DNA of 46,749 bases from Candidatus Falkowbacteria bacterium UBA2355 (GTDB taxonomy: Bacteria > Patescibacteriota > Patescibacteriia > Patescibacteriales > Patescibacteriaceae). Under the pieces are notes generated by a model. The model was given only the letters and a program-made list of their open reading frames with translations, had not been told where the DNA came from and did no database searches. The position numbers and the translations under genes were made by a program. Shown piece after piece: positions 16,571 to 25,054 of this stretch (the stretch's first letter is position 1; each line of letters starts with the position of its first letter). The stretch covers positions 1 through 46,749 of the forward strand of contig DDTV01000008.1 in the NCBI GenBank assembly GCA_002344425.1, written 5' to 3'.

Positions 16571-17095
16571 ATGAAAAATCAATTTAAAAAACAGGGCTTT
16601 ACTTTGCTTGAAGTGGTTGTTGCCATAGGACTTTTGATTATGGTTTTCGGAGGAGTAACTTCTTTGGCTATTTTATCGGCCGAAGCCGAGCGTTCCTCTA
16701 AAAATAATTTAATTGCCGCCTATTTAGCCAAGGAGGGTCAAGATTTGGTTCGCAATAAACGTGATGCTAATTATATTGCTGATCTTTCGCCTTTTTTCAG
16801 TCTTGCTATTGAAACTGACGCCACGGATTATAATTTTACAATCGATTATGATTTAACAATCGCTTCTTCGGCTACAGCAGTGGTTTCCGAAGTTGCGCCT
16901 TTGGAAATAGTCAGTGATTTATATTCCCAAGCTTCGGGTACGGATACGATTTTCAGACGTTTGGTGACGACTACCTATCATGATGCGACCGAAGATTATC
17001 CGGCGCGCATTGATGTTTTGGTTGAAGTATATTGGAGGGAAGATACAAGACAGAATACTTATTCTTTAACCAGTGAGTTGACTGATTGGCGTTAA
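16571..17095 (+). CDS. Type IV pilin-like protein
   Basis: A 174-residue prepilin-type protein. The leader MKNQFKKQG is followed by FTLLEVVVAIGLLIMVFGG, with Gly at -1, Phe at +1 and Glu at +5. The ATG at 16571 is preferred over 16526, which sits in the preceding gene. The head domain has the AKEGQDLVRNKRDANY segment near 55-75, a pattern common in PilV/GspI-like minor pilins of this group. It is 8 bases after the previous pilin gene and 3 bases before the next, so all are cotranscribed. Confidence 0.88.
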   Translation: MKNQFKKQGFTLLEVVVAIGLLIMVFGGVTSLAILSAEAERSSKNNLIAAYLAKEGQDLVRNKRDANYIADLSPFFSLAIETDATDYNFTIDYDLTIASSATAVVSEVAPLEIVSDLYSQASGTDTIFRRLVTTTYHDATEDYPARIDVLVEVYWREDTRQNTYSLTSELTDWR

Positions 17096-17098
17096 TTT

Positions 17099-17665
17099 AT
17101 GATGCATTTAAGAAACAATCAATTCGGTTTGACCTTGCTTGAAATGATGATTGCCGTCAGCTTGTTTACTATTGTTATGTTGATTTCGACGACTTTGTTT
17201 ATTCGTGCCATCGATAGTCAGCAACGTTCGGTTAATTCCAAGGAATTGCAGGAAGGCTTGAATTTCGCTTTGGCCTATATGGCTAATGAAGCCACCGGTG
17301 TTTTACAGGATCCTTCAACTGACTGCATTTCAGTTCCATTGAGCTGTGCCTCTACTAATTTTTTCTGTACCGATAACTCCGATGCTGAATTATTATTTAC
17401 TAACGCTAACGGCAATTGCGTGGTATTCGAGATAGCCAATGATGACTCCTCAATACCGCGTCTGCAAATGACGCGCGGAGCGGCGGTTGATTTCATTACT
17501 CCGGCCAGCATCCGTATTACGGCTTTGAAGTTCTCCGTTTCCAATACCGACGATGCGACTTATCCGATAGGTCGGGCGACCATGTCGATTACAGGGCAGA
17601 CTTTGGCCGGACAAGAATATTCAGAAACTTTGCGATTGCAAACTACGGTCGCGAATTGGCCTTAA
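17099..17665 (+). CDS. Type IV pilin-like protein (PilW/GspJ-like)
   Basis: A 188-residue prepilin-type protein with leader MMHLRNNQFG and helix LTLLEMMIAVSLFTIVMLIS, keeping the -1 Gly and +5 Glu. The head contains four cysteines near 75-100 (CISVPLSCASTNFFC and NGNC), which could form disulfides; the DsbA-like protein at 23793 could be relevant. Position third in the pilin cluster, and the ELQEGLNFALAYMANEA segment after the helix, resemble PilW/GspJ minor pilins. Two adjacent ATGs (17099 and 17102) are possible starts. Confidence 0.86.
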   Translation: MMHLRNNQFGLTLLEMMIAVSLFTIVMLISTTLFIRAIDSQQRSVNSKELQEGLNFALAYMANEATGVLQDPSTDCISVPLSCASTNFFCTDNSDAELLFTNANGNCVVFEIANDDSSIPRLQMTRGAAVDFITPASIRITALKFSVSNTDDATYPIGRATMSITGQTLAGQEYSETLRLQTTVANWP

Positions 17666-17673
17666 AATAATAT

Positions 17674-18777
17674 ATGAAGTATTTGAAAAAAATAATTGGA
17701 GAAAAAAAAGGCATGGCGATGATCATCGTCCTGACCGCCTCCTTTGTGGTTTTAGTAACTATCGGTGTCAGTGTCGCGATGATTGCCAATAATTTGGATA
17801 AAGTATCCGGCGGCATAAATCGCGATAAAGCCTTGTCCAATGCTCAGCAGGGTTTAGAAAGGGTGCGGGGGAAATATTTTTTGAATAATTCTTTGTTTGA
17901 TAGCTGCAATGCCGGCGATTGTATTGATACCAACGGTTTAACCGCCTGCGGAGCCTGCGCCGGTTTACTCTTCGGTACGGCGACTAACGGCAATCGCGTC
18001 GAAGTTGACGCGATTACTCCTCCCACCATTAGCGGAGGGCTCGGAGATCCTTATCTTGTCGGTTCGGCGACTTTATTAGCCACAGGATATTATAAGAATA
18101 CGGCTCGACAGAAATCTATCAACATTTGTTTGAATTACTGTTCTTTGGCCGGTTACAATTGCGGCGATAACGGCTGTGGAGGAACTTGCGGCAGTTGTAC
18201 TTTGCCGCAGACCTGCCAAAGCGGAGTCTGTACCGGTCCGCCAACCAGCTGTGCTGATGTTACGCTTGAATGCGGCGACGAATGCGTTGAGGGCGATACT
18301 TGCGGCGGAGGAACAATTATTGACTCAAATCTTAATACGGTTGCGGTATTGGGAGGTTGCGAAGATGAAGCGGGCGCTAATTGCGGAAATCAAGTTGATG
18401 TATTGGTTAGGCGCTGGGATAACACAGGCGGCTCTTATCTGCAGACAGATGCCTTAGATTCGGAAGATGGGAGCAATAACACTACGACTTTGCAATCAAT
18501 TGAACCGGCTCTTGACCGTTTTGATGCGGTTCGTTTTTGTGAGGATCTTTCGTTTAACGGTTTTAGTAATTGGTATTTACCAGGCAGTAAAGAAGGGGAT
18601 AGGATGTCTGAAGCAAATAGTTTCGGGTGGATTACCAATACTAGTGAAGGTTGTTATTGGATGTCTAATGAAACGGACGCGGATAATGCTAATTATAAAC
18701 AATTCGGATTTTTCGGTATATGCTCAGACGGAGGTAAGGGAAATGATTATTATGTCCGATGTTTACGTCGATATTAG
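17674..18777 (+). CDS. PilX-like pilin fused to Cys-rich linker and C-terminal DUF1566-like domain
   Basis: A 367-residue protein. Residues 13-35 (GMAMIIVLTASFVVLVTIG) look like a PilX/GspK-type N-terminal helix, with the cleavage Gly but no Glu at +5. Residues about 70-215 are very Cys-rich, including CGDNGCGGTCGSC, TLPQTCQSGVC and CGDECVEGDTC. The last 150 residues resemble the DUF1566/Lcl C-terminal family: VRFCEDLSFNGFSNWYLPGS, then GCYWMSNE, ending YYVRCLRRY, a C-type-lectin-like fold. It probably sits at the pilus tip as a ligand-binding minor pilin. The C-terminal coding DNA is more AT-rich than the upstream pilin genes. It ends 3 bases before ligA. Confidence 0.8.
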   Translation: MKYLKKIIGEKKGMAMIIVLTASFVVLVTIGVSVAMIANNLDKVSGGINRDKALSNAQQGLERVRGKYFLNNSLFDSCNAGDCIDTNGLTACGACAGLLFGTATNGNRVEVDAITPPTISGGLGDPYLVGSATLLATGYYKNTARQKSINICLNYCSLAGYNCGDNGCGGTCGSCTLPQTCQSGVCTGPPTSCADVTLECGDECVEGDTCGGGTIIDSNLNTVAVLGGCEDEAGANCGNQVDVLVRRWDNTGGSYLQTDALDSEDGSNNTTTLQSIEPALDRFDAVRFCEDLSFNGFSNWYLPGSKEGDRMSEANSFGWITNTSEGCYWMSNETDADNANYKQFGFFGICSDGGKGNDYYVRCLRRY

Positions 18778-18780
18778 ATC

Positions 18781-20883
18781 ATGAAAAAAGAAGAAGTAAA
18801 AAAAAGAATAATAAAATTGCGCGCCGAAATAAACCGGCATAATTATCTCTACCATGTCTTAGATAAGCCGGAGATTTCCGACGCCGCCTTAGACAGTTTA
18901 AAAAACGAACTGCAGAGGCTTGAAGCCGAATTTCCGGATTTGATTACGCCCGATTCTCCGACTCAGCGCGTTTCCGGCAAGGCCTTAGCCAAATTTTCTA
19001 AAGTTACGCATTCAACAAGGATGCTGTCATTGTCTGACGCCTTTAGTGAAGAAGAGATGCGGGATTGGGAAAATCGTTTATTGAAAATTTTACCATCAAA
19101 ACAAGGGCGCGCGGCTTTATCATATTACGCTGAATTGAAAATGGACGGTTTGGCGGTCAGTCTTTTGTACCGGCAGGGAAAGTTAGTCAGAGGCGCAACG
19201 CGCGGCGACGGTCAAGTCGGAGAAGATGTCACGGCTAATTTGAAAACCATCGAAGCCATACCGCTTGCCTTGCGAATACCCAGTGAAGCGGAACTTGCTA
19301 AAATCGGTTTGGCCAAAGAGGCTAAAAAAATATTAGAATCGGTTACTAAGGGAGAAATAGAAATTCGCGGTGAGGCGATTATGAGCGAAGCGACTTTGAA
19401 AAAATTGAACGCTCTGTATGCCAAACAAGGCAAGCCTTTGTTGGCCAATGCCCGCAACGCCGCCGCCGGTTCAATTAGACAGCTCGATCCGAAAAAAACC
19501 GCCGAGCGAGAGCTTGATTTTTATTGTTATGATATTGCGTCCGAATTCGGAATTTATTTTCATAAGCAAGAACATGATTTGGCAAAATTGTTGGGCTTCA
19601 AATCTTTAAAGGCCAACGCTCCTTGCGCTAACTTGGCTGAGCTAATCAGCTTTCATCACCATTGGGAAAAAAACCGAGGCCGACTGCCCTTTGAATGCGA
19701 TGGAGTCGTTGCGGTGGTTGATGACACAAGATTGTGGAATATCTTGGGCATTGTCGGCAAAGGACCGCGTTATATGATGGCTTATAAGTTTGCCAATGAG
19801 CAGGCGACAACCAAACTTTTGGATGTTGTTTGGCAAGTCGGACGCAGCGGCATTTTAACCCCGACCGCCAAGCTGGCACCGGTGCGCGTTAAAGGCGTAA
19901 CCATTAGCAATGCGACTTTGCATAATTTCGATGAAATAAAACGTTTAAAAATAAAAATCGGCGATACGGTAATTGTCGAACGAGCTGGTGATGTTATTCC
20001 CAAAATAGTCGGCGTCTTATTAAAGTTGAGAAACGGACAGGAAAAAAATATCTCCGTTCCAAAATTATGTCCGATTTGCGGATCCAAAGTTGTCAAAGTC
20101 GAAGGCGAAGTAGCTTATCGTTGTCCAAATAAAAATTGTTACGCGGTCAGTTTGCGTCGTCTTGAGCACTGGGCTTCGAAGAGCGCTTTTGATATTGAAG
20201 GTTTGGGCCCGAAGATAATCGAGCAGTTGGTCAAAGCCGGCTTAGTGGCTGATCCGGCGGATTTTTATGCTTTAAGCAAAGATGACTTATTGGAGCTTGA
20301 ACGCTTTGCCGATATTTCTTCGGCCAATACGATTGAGGCCATCGCCAAGGCCAAACGGCCGACTTTGGAAAAATTCATTTATGCTTTGGGTATACCGCAT
20401 GTCGGCGAAGAAACTTCGATTGTTTTAAGCAGGGCTTTATCTTCCTGGTCAAAGAAAAAAATCAGTCGACCTGATGAGCTGGGCGCTTTAATGAGAAAAT
20501 TAAAGCTGGCTGATTTTGAAACTTTGCCGGATATCGGAACTAAGGTGGCCGCGAGCATTAAATCTTGGTTTGAGAATCCGGCGCAAATTGAGCTTCTTAA
20601 AAAATTAAGCGACGCCGGATTGATTTTCGCTCCGAGCGTCCTTGCGTCATCCGGTCCTTTGCAGAGTAAAAGTTTCGTCCTGACCGGAACCTTAAGCGGT
20701 TTGACCCGTGCTGAGGCAAAGGCTACAATAAGAAGACTAGGAGGAGAAATCTCCGAGAGCGTTAGCCCTAAAACCAGTTTTTTGGTAGTCGGAGAAAATC
20801 CCGGTTCAAAATACGAAGCCGCTAAAAAATTGGGCGTCAGAGTTTTGACCGAAAAAGAATTTTTAGAACTCATCGCTTCCTAA
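18781..20883 (+). CDS. ligA: NAD-dependent DNA ligase
   Basis: A 700-residue bacterial DNA ligase that seals nicks using NAD. The Ia domain is at 1-70, the adenylation site Lys120 lies in ELKMDG, and GATRGDGQVGEDVT and the DGVVAVVDD segment are further nucleotidyltransferase motifs. The OB domain contains VGRSGILTPTAKL. A four-cysteine zinc finger follows (CPICG, then YRCPNKNC). Helix-hairpin-helix repeats and a C-terminal BRCT domain (about 625-700, GPLQSKSFVLTGTLSG) complete the normal architecture. The gene is inserted between two pilin genes with gaps of 3 and 1 bases, so it is cotranscribed with them. Confidence 0.97.
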   Translation: MKKEEVKKRIIKLRAEINRHNYLYHVLDKPEISDAALDSLKNELQRLEAEFPDLITPDSPTQRVSGKALAKFSKVTHSTRMLSLSDAFSEEEMRDWENRLLKILPSKQGRAALSYYAELKMDGLAVSLLYRQGKLVRGATRGDGQVGEDVTANLKTIEAIPLALRIPSEAELAKIGLAKEAKKILESVTKGEIEIRGEAIMSEATLKKLNALYAKQGKPLLANARNAAAGSIRQLDPKKTAERELDFYCYDIASEFGIYFHKQEHDLAKLLGFKSLKANAPCANLAELISFHHHWEKNRGRLPFECDGVVAVVDDTRLWNILGIVGKGPRYMMAYKFANEQATTKLLDVVWQVGRSGILTPTAKLAPVRVKGVTISNATLHNFDEIKRLKIKIGDTVIVERAGDVIPKIVGVLLKLRNGQEKNISVPKLCPICGSKVVKVEGEVAYRCPNKNCYAVSLRRLEHWASKSAFDIEGLGPKIIEQLVKAGLVADPADFYALSKDDLLELERFADISSANTIEAIAKAKRPTLEKFIYALGIPHVGEETSIVLSRALSSWSKKKISRPDELGALMRKLKLADFETLPDIGTKVAASIKSWFENPAQIELLKKLSDAGLIFAPSVLASSGPLQSKSFVLTGTLSGLTRAEAKATIRRLGGEISESVSPKTSFLVVGENPGSKYEAAKKLGVRVLTEKEFLELIAS

Positions 20884-20884
20884 T

Positions 20885-22084
20885 ATGAAAAAAAACGGTT
20901 TTACATTAATCGAGCTTTTGGTTGTTGTCAGTATCATAGCGATTTTATCGACTTTAATTGTCGTCTATTTTAATACCGCTAAAATGGGCGCGCGCGACGC
21001 GCGACGCTTGTCTGACGTTAAACAGATTCAGTTGGCTTTGAAAATGTATTATAACGATGTCGGCATTTATCCGACGGCGATTACCGCGGGCAATTCAATC
21101 GCCAACGGCGGCACCAACTATCTTTTGCGCATCCCGAGTAATCCGACGCCGCGCGCCGATAACGGTTGTGCCGATCAGGATTACCAATATAAGCAACTCG
21201 AGAGCGGCGCGCGCTACAGCCTATCCTTCTGTCTCGGTGACAAAACCGACGACATCGATGCTGGTATTCGCGTCGCGACCGCTAACGGAATTTTGAATTG
21301 CCCGACCGGTTATGTTGCCGTGCCTGGCTCTTCAACTTTTAACACTAATGACTTTTGTGTCATGAAGTATGAAGCTAAATGTGCGACGGTTGCCGCCCCG
21401 ACGGTCGGACTGACATCGCCGGCCACGGCCAATAATACTTTTAATAATGCTTCGACCGCTTGCACAACGACTTATGCGCCGGTTTCAGTTAGTTCGGGTT
21501 ATCCGATTGGCAGTATTTCTCAGGCTAATGCCGCGACCTATTGTGCCAATATCGGCGGACATTTATTGACTAATCCGGAATGGATGACGATTGCTCGCAA
21601 TATCGAGCAAACTGCGGGCAACTGGAATGGCGGGGTTGTCGGAACTTCCTGGGTTAATCGAGGCAACTATACCACCGCCGGTTCCGCGCTCGCTTTTGAT
21701 GGAACGACCGAAGGAACCAGTCAAGCCAAGCGTTCGCACCTATTATCGAGTACTGATAAGATTTGGGATATTTCGGGTAATGTTAGTGAATGGTTGGCGA
21801 CGACTTGTACAACGGCGGCTTATTATGATTCAACCGGTTTGATTGAATGGACTGATTCGAATTTAGATGATGCTGAACGCGCCGCCGCCGGACCGAGCAA
21901 TAGCGCCTATAATGACGCGACTAACGCGCTGGGGCGTTATGATGGTTGTAGTGCCGACAGCAATGTCTTTATGCGCGGCGGTTATGTAGCATCTGCGAAC
22001 GCGACTTATGCCGGTATTTATCAAGTTGATTTAACTACGACCGGAATCGCCGGAACGCTTATAGGTTTTCGTTGCGTTAAATAA
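20885..22084 (+). CDS. Type IV pilin with C-terminal FGE-sulfatase-like (C-type lectin fold) domain
   Basis: A 399-residue prepilin-type protein. The leader MKKNG precedes FTLIELLVVVSIIAILSTL, and GARDARRLSDVKQIQLALKMYYNDVGIYP is the classical major-pilin helix continuation. From about residue 138 (CPTGYVAVPGSSTF, then DFCVMKYEAK) the sequence becomes an FGE-sulfatase/SUMF1-type domain with GGHLLTNPEWMTIA, WDISGNVSEWL, RGGYVASA and the terminal GFRCVK. This fold is a C-type-lectin variant used for ligand binding, and the catalytic cysteines of true formylglycine-generating enzymes are not evident. It is probably an adhesive pilin. Its C-terminal layout matches known diversity-generating retroelement targets, but no reverse transcriptase or template repeat was seen here. 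Confidence 0.85.
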   Translation: MKKNGFTLIELLVVVSIIAILSTLIVVYFNTAKMGARDARRLSDVKQIQLALKMYYNDVGIYPTAITAGNSIANGGTNYLLRIPSNPTPRADNGCADQDYQYKQLESGARYSLSFCLGDKTDDIDAGIRVATANGILNCPTGYVAVPGSSTFNTNDFCVMKYEAKCATVAAPTVGLTSPATANNTFNNASTACTTTYAPVSVSSGYPIGSISQANAATYCANIGGHLLTNPEWMTIARNIEQTAGNWNGGVVGTSWVNRGNYTTAGSALAFDGTTEGTSQAKRSHLLSSTDKIWDISGNVSEWLATTCTTAAYYDSTGLIEWTDSNLDDAERAAAGPSNSAYNDATNALGRYDGCSADSNVFMRGGYVASANATYAGIYQVDLTTTGIAGTLIGFRCVK

Positions 22085-22087
22085 AAT

Positions 22088-22381
22088 ATGAAGATATCGA
22101 ATAAAGATATTGAGCATCTTGCTCATCTGGCTAGACTGGAATTAACTGATAAAGAAACTAATCAGTACCGCCGAGAAATCAGCGGTATTGTTCGCTATGT
22201 CGATCATTTAGCTAGCGCCAATGTCGACCGCCAAACCGCAACCGCGCGCCTATCAAAAATCGATAATGTTTTACGGCCTGATTCCGTTGCTCCTTGGGAT
22301 AACGATGAACGCGCGGCAGCGCTTAAACAAGCGACTCGGCGCAGCGGAAAATATATTAGTGTACCGCGCGTGCTAGAATAA
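22088..22381 (+). CDS. gatC: Aspartyl/glutamyl-tRNA amidotransferase subunit C
   Basis: A 97-residue GatC, the small subunit that stabilises the GatA-GatB interface of the tRNA-dependent amidotransferase. IEHLAHLARLELTDKE at 8-23 is the conserved N-terminal helix, and the LRPDSVAPW segment near 62-70 matches the family's L-R-x-D motif. It starts 3 bases after the pilin stop and is followed one base later by gatA. Confidence 0.93.
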   Translation: MKISNKDIEHLAHLARLELTDKETNQYRREISGIVRYVDHLASANVDRQTATARLSKIDNVLRPDSVAPWDNDERAAALKQATRRSGKYISVPRVLE

Positions 22382-22382
22382 T

Positions 22383-23783
22383 ATGAAATTAAACCTTCTA
22401 ACAATTGCCGAAGCGCGCCAGCGGCTTGATAAAGGAGAAATTTCTTCTCTGGAGCTGACTAAGGATTGTCTGGCGGCGATTAAGCGTCTTAATAAAAAAC
22501 TAAATGCCTGTTTGGCCATTGATGAAGCGGGCGCTTTAAAAGCTGCCAAGGCGGCCGACGCACGATTAGCTAAAAAAGAAAGCGGTGCTTTATTGGGCAT
22601 ACCGTTCTTAGCTAAAGACAACATTATGACCAAGGGCCTTATTACAACGGCCGCTTCTAAGATGCTTGGAAAATATGTTGCACCCTATGACGCAACCGTT
22701 ATTGCTCGTTTAAAAAAAGCCGGCGCCGTTCTACTGGGAAAAACTAACCTTGATGAGTTTGCTCATGGCGCTTCGACCGAATACAGCGCCTTTGGCCCAA
22801 CCAAAAATCCTTGGGATTTAACGCGCGTTCCCGGCGGCTCTTCGGGCGGATCGGCGGCGGCGGTTGCGGCCGATCTGTGTTTGTTCGCGCTTGGTACCGA
22901 TACCGGTGGTTCAGTCAGACATCCATCGGCTTTATGCGGCGTAGTTGGTCTGAAGCCTAGTTACGGTCTTTGTTCGCGCTTTGGTTTAATTGCTATGACC
23001 AGCTCAACCGATGTGCCCGGCATTTTAGCAAAAAGCAGTGAAGATTCAGCTTTAGTGCTTTCTGAAATCGAAGGGCATGACGAACATGATGCCACCAGCG
23101 TATATTCCAAAAAATTCAAAGCGCCCAAGACGGCTAATTTGAAAAATCTTAAAATCGGTTTGCCGAAAGAACTGGCTAGCGCCAAAGTATCACCGGCCGT
23201 CAGAAAAGAATTTGAACGTTTTAAGGCCGAATTAAAAAAAGCCGGCGCAAAATTAATTCCTCTGTCCCTGCCTTCAACTGACTTTGCCTTAGCCGCTTAC
23301 TATGTTATTACGCCTTCTGAAATAAGTTCTAACTTAGGACGTTTTGATGGTTTGCGTTTTGGAAATTCACGCGCCTACTTTGGAGCAGAGGTTCGTCGGC
23401 GCATTATGCTTGGTACTTATTGTTTAAGCGCCGGCTATTATGACGCTTATTATTTACGCGCCCAAAAAGTCAGAACTAAAGTAATTGAAGAATACGCGCA
23501 GGCCTTTAAGCGTTGTGACATTATTTTAACTCCAACGACGCCGGCTCCGGCTTTCAAGTTCGGTACCAATACCAAGGATCCGGTAAAAATGTATTTGGAA
23601 GATTATTTCTTGGTACCGGCTTCTTTGGCGGGCCTGCCCGCGATTTCCATTCCTTTAAGCAAAAAACCTTTGCCGATTGGCGTGCAGCTGATTGCCCCGG
23701 CATTAAATGAAGAAAAATTATTGTCCGTTGCCCGGGCTTGCGAGTCTTTGACAATTGACCGTTTTAGTAAAGCGAACCTATAA
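22383..23783 (+). CDS. gatA: Aspartyl/glutamyl-tRNA amidotransferase subunit A
   Basis: A 466-residue amidase-signature enzyme that releases ammonia from glutamine so that GatB can amidate mischarged Glu-tRNA-Gln or Asp-tRNA-Asn. The Ser-cisSer-Lys triad is visible: Lys in LAKDNI (about 79), the serine-rich GGSSGGSAAAV, and GTDTGGSVRHPSALCGVVGLKPSYG around it. gatB is not in the window. Because asnS is present, the likely need is for Gln-tRNA-Gln, unless a GlnRS exists elsewhere. The dsbA-like gene's promoter overlaps its last codons. Confidence 0.96.
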   Translation: MKLNLLTIAEARQRLDKGEISSLELTKDCLAAIKRLNKKLNACLAIDEAGALKAAKAADARLAKKESGALLGIPFLAKDNIMTKGLITTAASKMLGKYVAPYDATVIARLKKAGAVLLGKTNLDEFAHGASTEYSAFGPTKNPWDLTRVPGGSSGGSAAAVAADLCLFALGTDTGGSVRHPSALCGVVGLKPSYGLCSRFGLIAMTSSTDVPGILAKSSEDSALVLSEIEGHDEHDATSVYSKKFKAPKTANLKNLKIGLPKELASAKVSPAVRKEFERFKAELKKAGAKLIPLSLPSTDFALAAYYVITPSEISSNLGRFDGLRFGNSRAYFGAEVRRRIMLGTYCLSAGYYDAYYLRAQKVRTKVIEEYAQAFKRCDIILTPTTPAPAFKFGTNTKDPVKMYLEDYFLVPASLAGLPAISIPLSKKPLPIGVQLIAPALNEEKLLSVARACESLTIDRFSKANL

Positions 23784-23784
23784 T
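23755..23784 (+). promoter_or_regulatory. Promoter for the DsbA-like operon, leaderless arrangement
   Basis: TTGACC at 23755-23760, an 18-base spacer and a perfect TATAAT at 23779-23784. The -10 ends 8 bases before the ATG at 23793, so the mRNA leader would be 0-2 bases. No Shine-Dalgarno site is present. Confidence 0.7.
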
Positions 23785-23792
23785 ATTTTCAT

Positions 23793-24590
23793 ATGCAGAA
23801 ACCTTATAATTTTTTCAAAGCTAATCAAATCTCTAATGCCTTGCGCCTGCTGATGATTGTTTGCGGGGCAGGCATAGTAGTGGTGGCTTTATTGTATTTG
23901 TCGGTGGCCGAAAACCGCAGCCGTCTAGCGCAATGGTTTGGAATTGAAACCAAGCAACAGCCGACCGTAGTGGCGCCGACAGGCGATGATACCGGCTTGG
24001 CCGGAGCGGTTAGCGTTAATCAAAATATAAATGTTCGACCGCTAGAGCGCGACGATCATCTTTGGGGAGCGATAGACGCGCCCGTCGCCTTAATTGTCTA
24101 TGATGATTTCGAGTGTCCCTTTTGTGGACAATTTTATGAAACCATTAATCGCGCTAAGGCTGAATTCGGAGCTGATTTAGTGGTCGCTATTCGACACTTT
24201 CCTTTGATTAGTCATGAACAGGCGATTCCGGCGGCTTTGGCGGCGGAATGCGCCGCTGAGTCGGGTAAATTCTGGGAAATGTATCATGAATTATTCGACG
24301 ACAATAAGTCGGGCACCCTGAGCCTTGAGGCCATTAAGGCCAATGCCGATAAAATCGGCTTGGAACCGATAGCTTTTAACCGTTGTTTGACGAATGAGAC
24401 ATATAAAGCTAAGATACTGGCGCAAAAAGATGAAGTTAAAAACCTGGGAGTAATCGGTACTCCGGCCAGTTTTATTAACAATCAATACGTTCCCGGCGCC
24501 TTGCCTTATGAGGATTTTACATATCCTGACGGGAGCGCCGCGCTCGGTTTGCGATCCCTGATACAGCAGAAATTGAACGCTAACCGGTAA
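23793..24590 (+). CDS. DsbA-family thiol-disulfide oxidoreductase, membrane-anchored
   Basis: A 265-residue thioredoxin-fold protein. An N-terminal membrane segment (about 17-37, ALRLLMIVCGAGIVVVALLYL) places the domain outside. The active site is CPFC (Cys108 and Cys111) in DDFECPFCGQFYE, and IGTPASFINN near 222-231 supplies the cis-proline loop. The closest family look is the BdbD/DsbA group, which forms disulfides in exported proteins. The Cys-rich pilin-like proteins upstream are plausible clients, but that is inference. It heads an apparent operon continuing through tRNA-Ser to rpoD. Confidence 0.9.
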   Translation: MQKPYNFFKANQISNALRLLMIVCGAGIVVVALLYLSVAENRSRLAQWFGIETKQQPTVVAPTGDDTGLAGAVSVNQNINVRPLERDDHLWGAIDAPVALIVYDDFECPFCGQFYETINRAKAEFGADLVVAIRHFPLISHEQAIPAALAAECAAESGKFWEMYHELFDDNKSGTLSLEAIKANADKIGLEPIAFNRCLTNETYKAKILAQKDEVKNLGVIGTPASFINNQYVPGALPYEDFTYPDGSAALGLRSLIQQKLNANR

Positions 24591-24595
24591 GATTC

Positions 24596-24680
24596 GGAGG
24601 GTTCGCATAGCGGTCTAGTGCGCACGCTTGGAAAGCGTGTGTACCGAAAGGTACCGAGGGTTCGAATCCCTCACCCTCCG
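24596..24680 (+). tRNA. tRNA-Ser (anticodon GGA)
   Basis: An 85-base tRNA. The acceptor arm GGAGGGT pairs with ACCCTCC, the discriminator is G, and the anticodon arm CACGC-TTGGAAA-GCGTG gives anticodon GGA. A long variable arm (GTACC-GAAA-GGTAC) is the class II feature of tRNA-Ser. The T arm contains GGTTCGAATCC. The 3' CCA is not encoded (CAG follows the discriminator). The gene lies only 5 bases after the DsbA-like stop and 5 bases before the next ATG, so it is embedded in a protein operon. Confidence 0.95.
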
Positions 24681-24685
24681 CAGAC

Positions 24686-25051
24686 ATGAAAATTACTATC
24701 AAACAAAATCAATTAAGCGTAACTTATCCGCAATTTTTGCGGCAGGCGGGATATGACTATATTGAAAATCGTCATAATGGTCAATCTAGCTTTGTCCGTA
24801 AATTAGGCGGCGGCGCCTATCCTCGTTTTCATATTTATGTAAAAGAACAGGGCGACACTTTGGTTTTCAATTTACATCTTGATCAAAAACAAGTCAGTTA
24901 TGAAGGCAACACTGCTCATAGCGGCGAGTATGATGACGAGGGACCGGTTTTAGCCGAAGGTGAGCGCTTAAAAAGTTTTTTTAGAACAGGTTCCGGCGGC
25001 TTGGTAAAACCGAGCAATTCAAATAATCCTTGGTCAAAGTTTAAAAAGTAA
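24686..25051 (+). CDS. Conserved-looking hypothetical protein upstream of dnaG
   Basis: A 121-residue protein of no family I can name. It has an alpha/beta pattern (SVTYPQFLRQAGYDYIENRH, then FHIYVKEQGDTLVFNLHLDQK) and a polar, Gly/Ser-rich tail ending NNPWSKFKK. There is no membrane segment. The coding sequence starts 5 bases after tRNA-Ser, so RNase Z processing of the tRNA would leave an almost leaderless mRNA. It ends 3 bases before dnaG. A link with primase or DNA and RNA handling is possible only from position. Confidence 0.7.
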   Translation: MKITIKQNQLSVTYPQFLRQAGYDYIENRHNGQSSFVRKLGGGAYPRFHIYVKEQGDTLVFNLHLDQKQVSYEGNTAHSGEYDDEGPVLAEGERLKSFFRTGSGGLVKPSNSNNPWSKFKK

Positions 25052-25054
25052 AAC

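Noticed and set aside
20885..22084. A complete diversity-generating retroelement
   Set aside because: No reverse transcriptase, accessory gene or template repeat was found in the window; only the target-like domain is present.
16017..22084. A complete type IV pilus operon
   Set aside because: Only pilin-like subunits are present; the assembly ATPase, inner-membrane protein, retraction ATPase and prepilin peptidase are not in the window.
22088..23783. Full gatCAB operon
   Set aside because: gatC and gatA are adjacent, but the following gene is a DsbA-like protein and no gatB is in the window.
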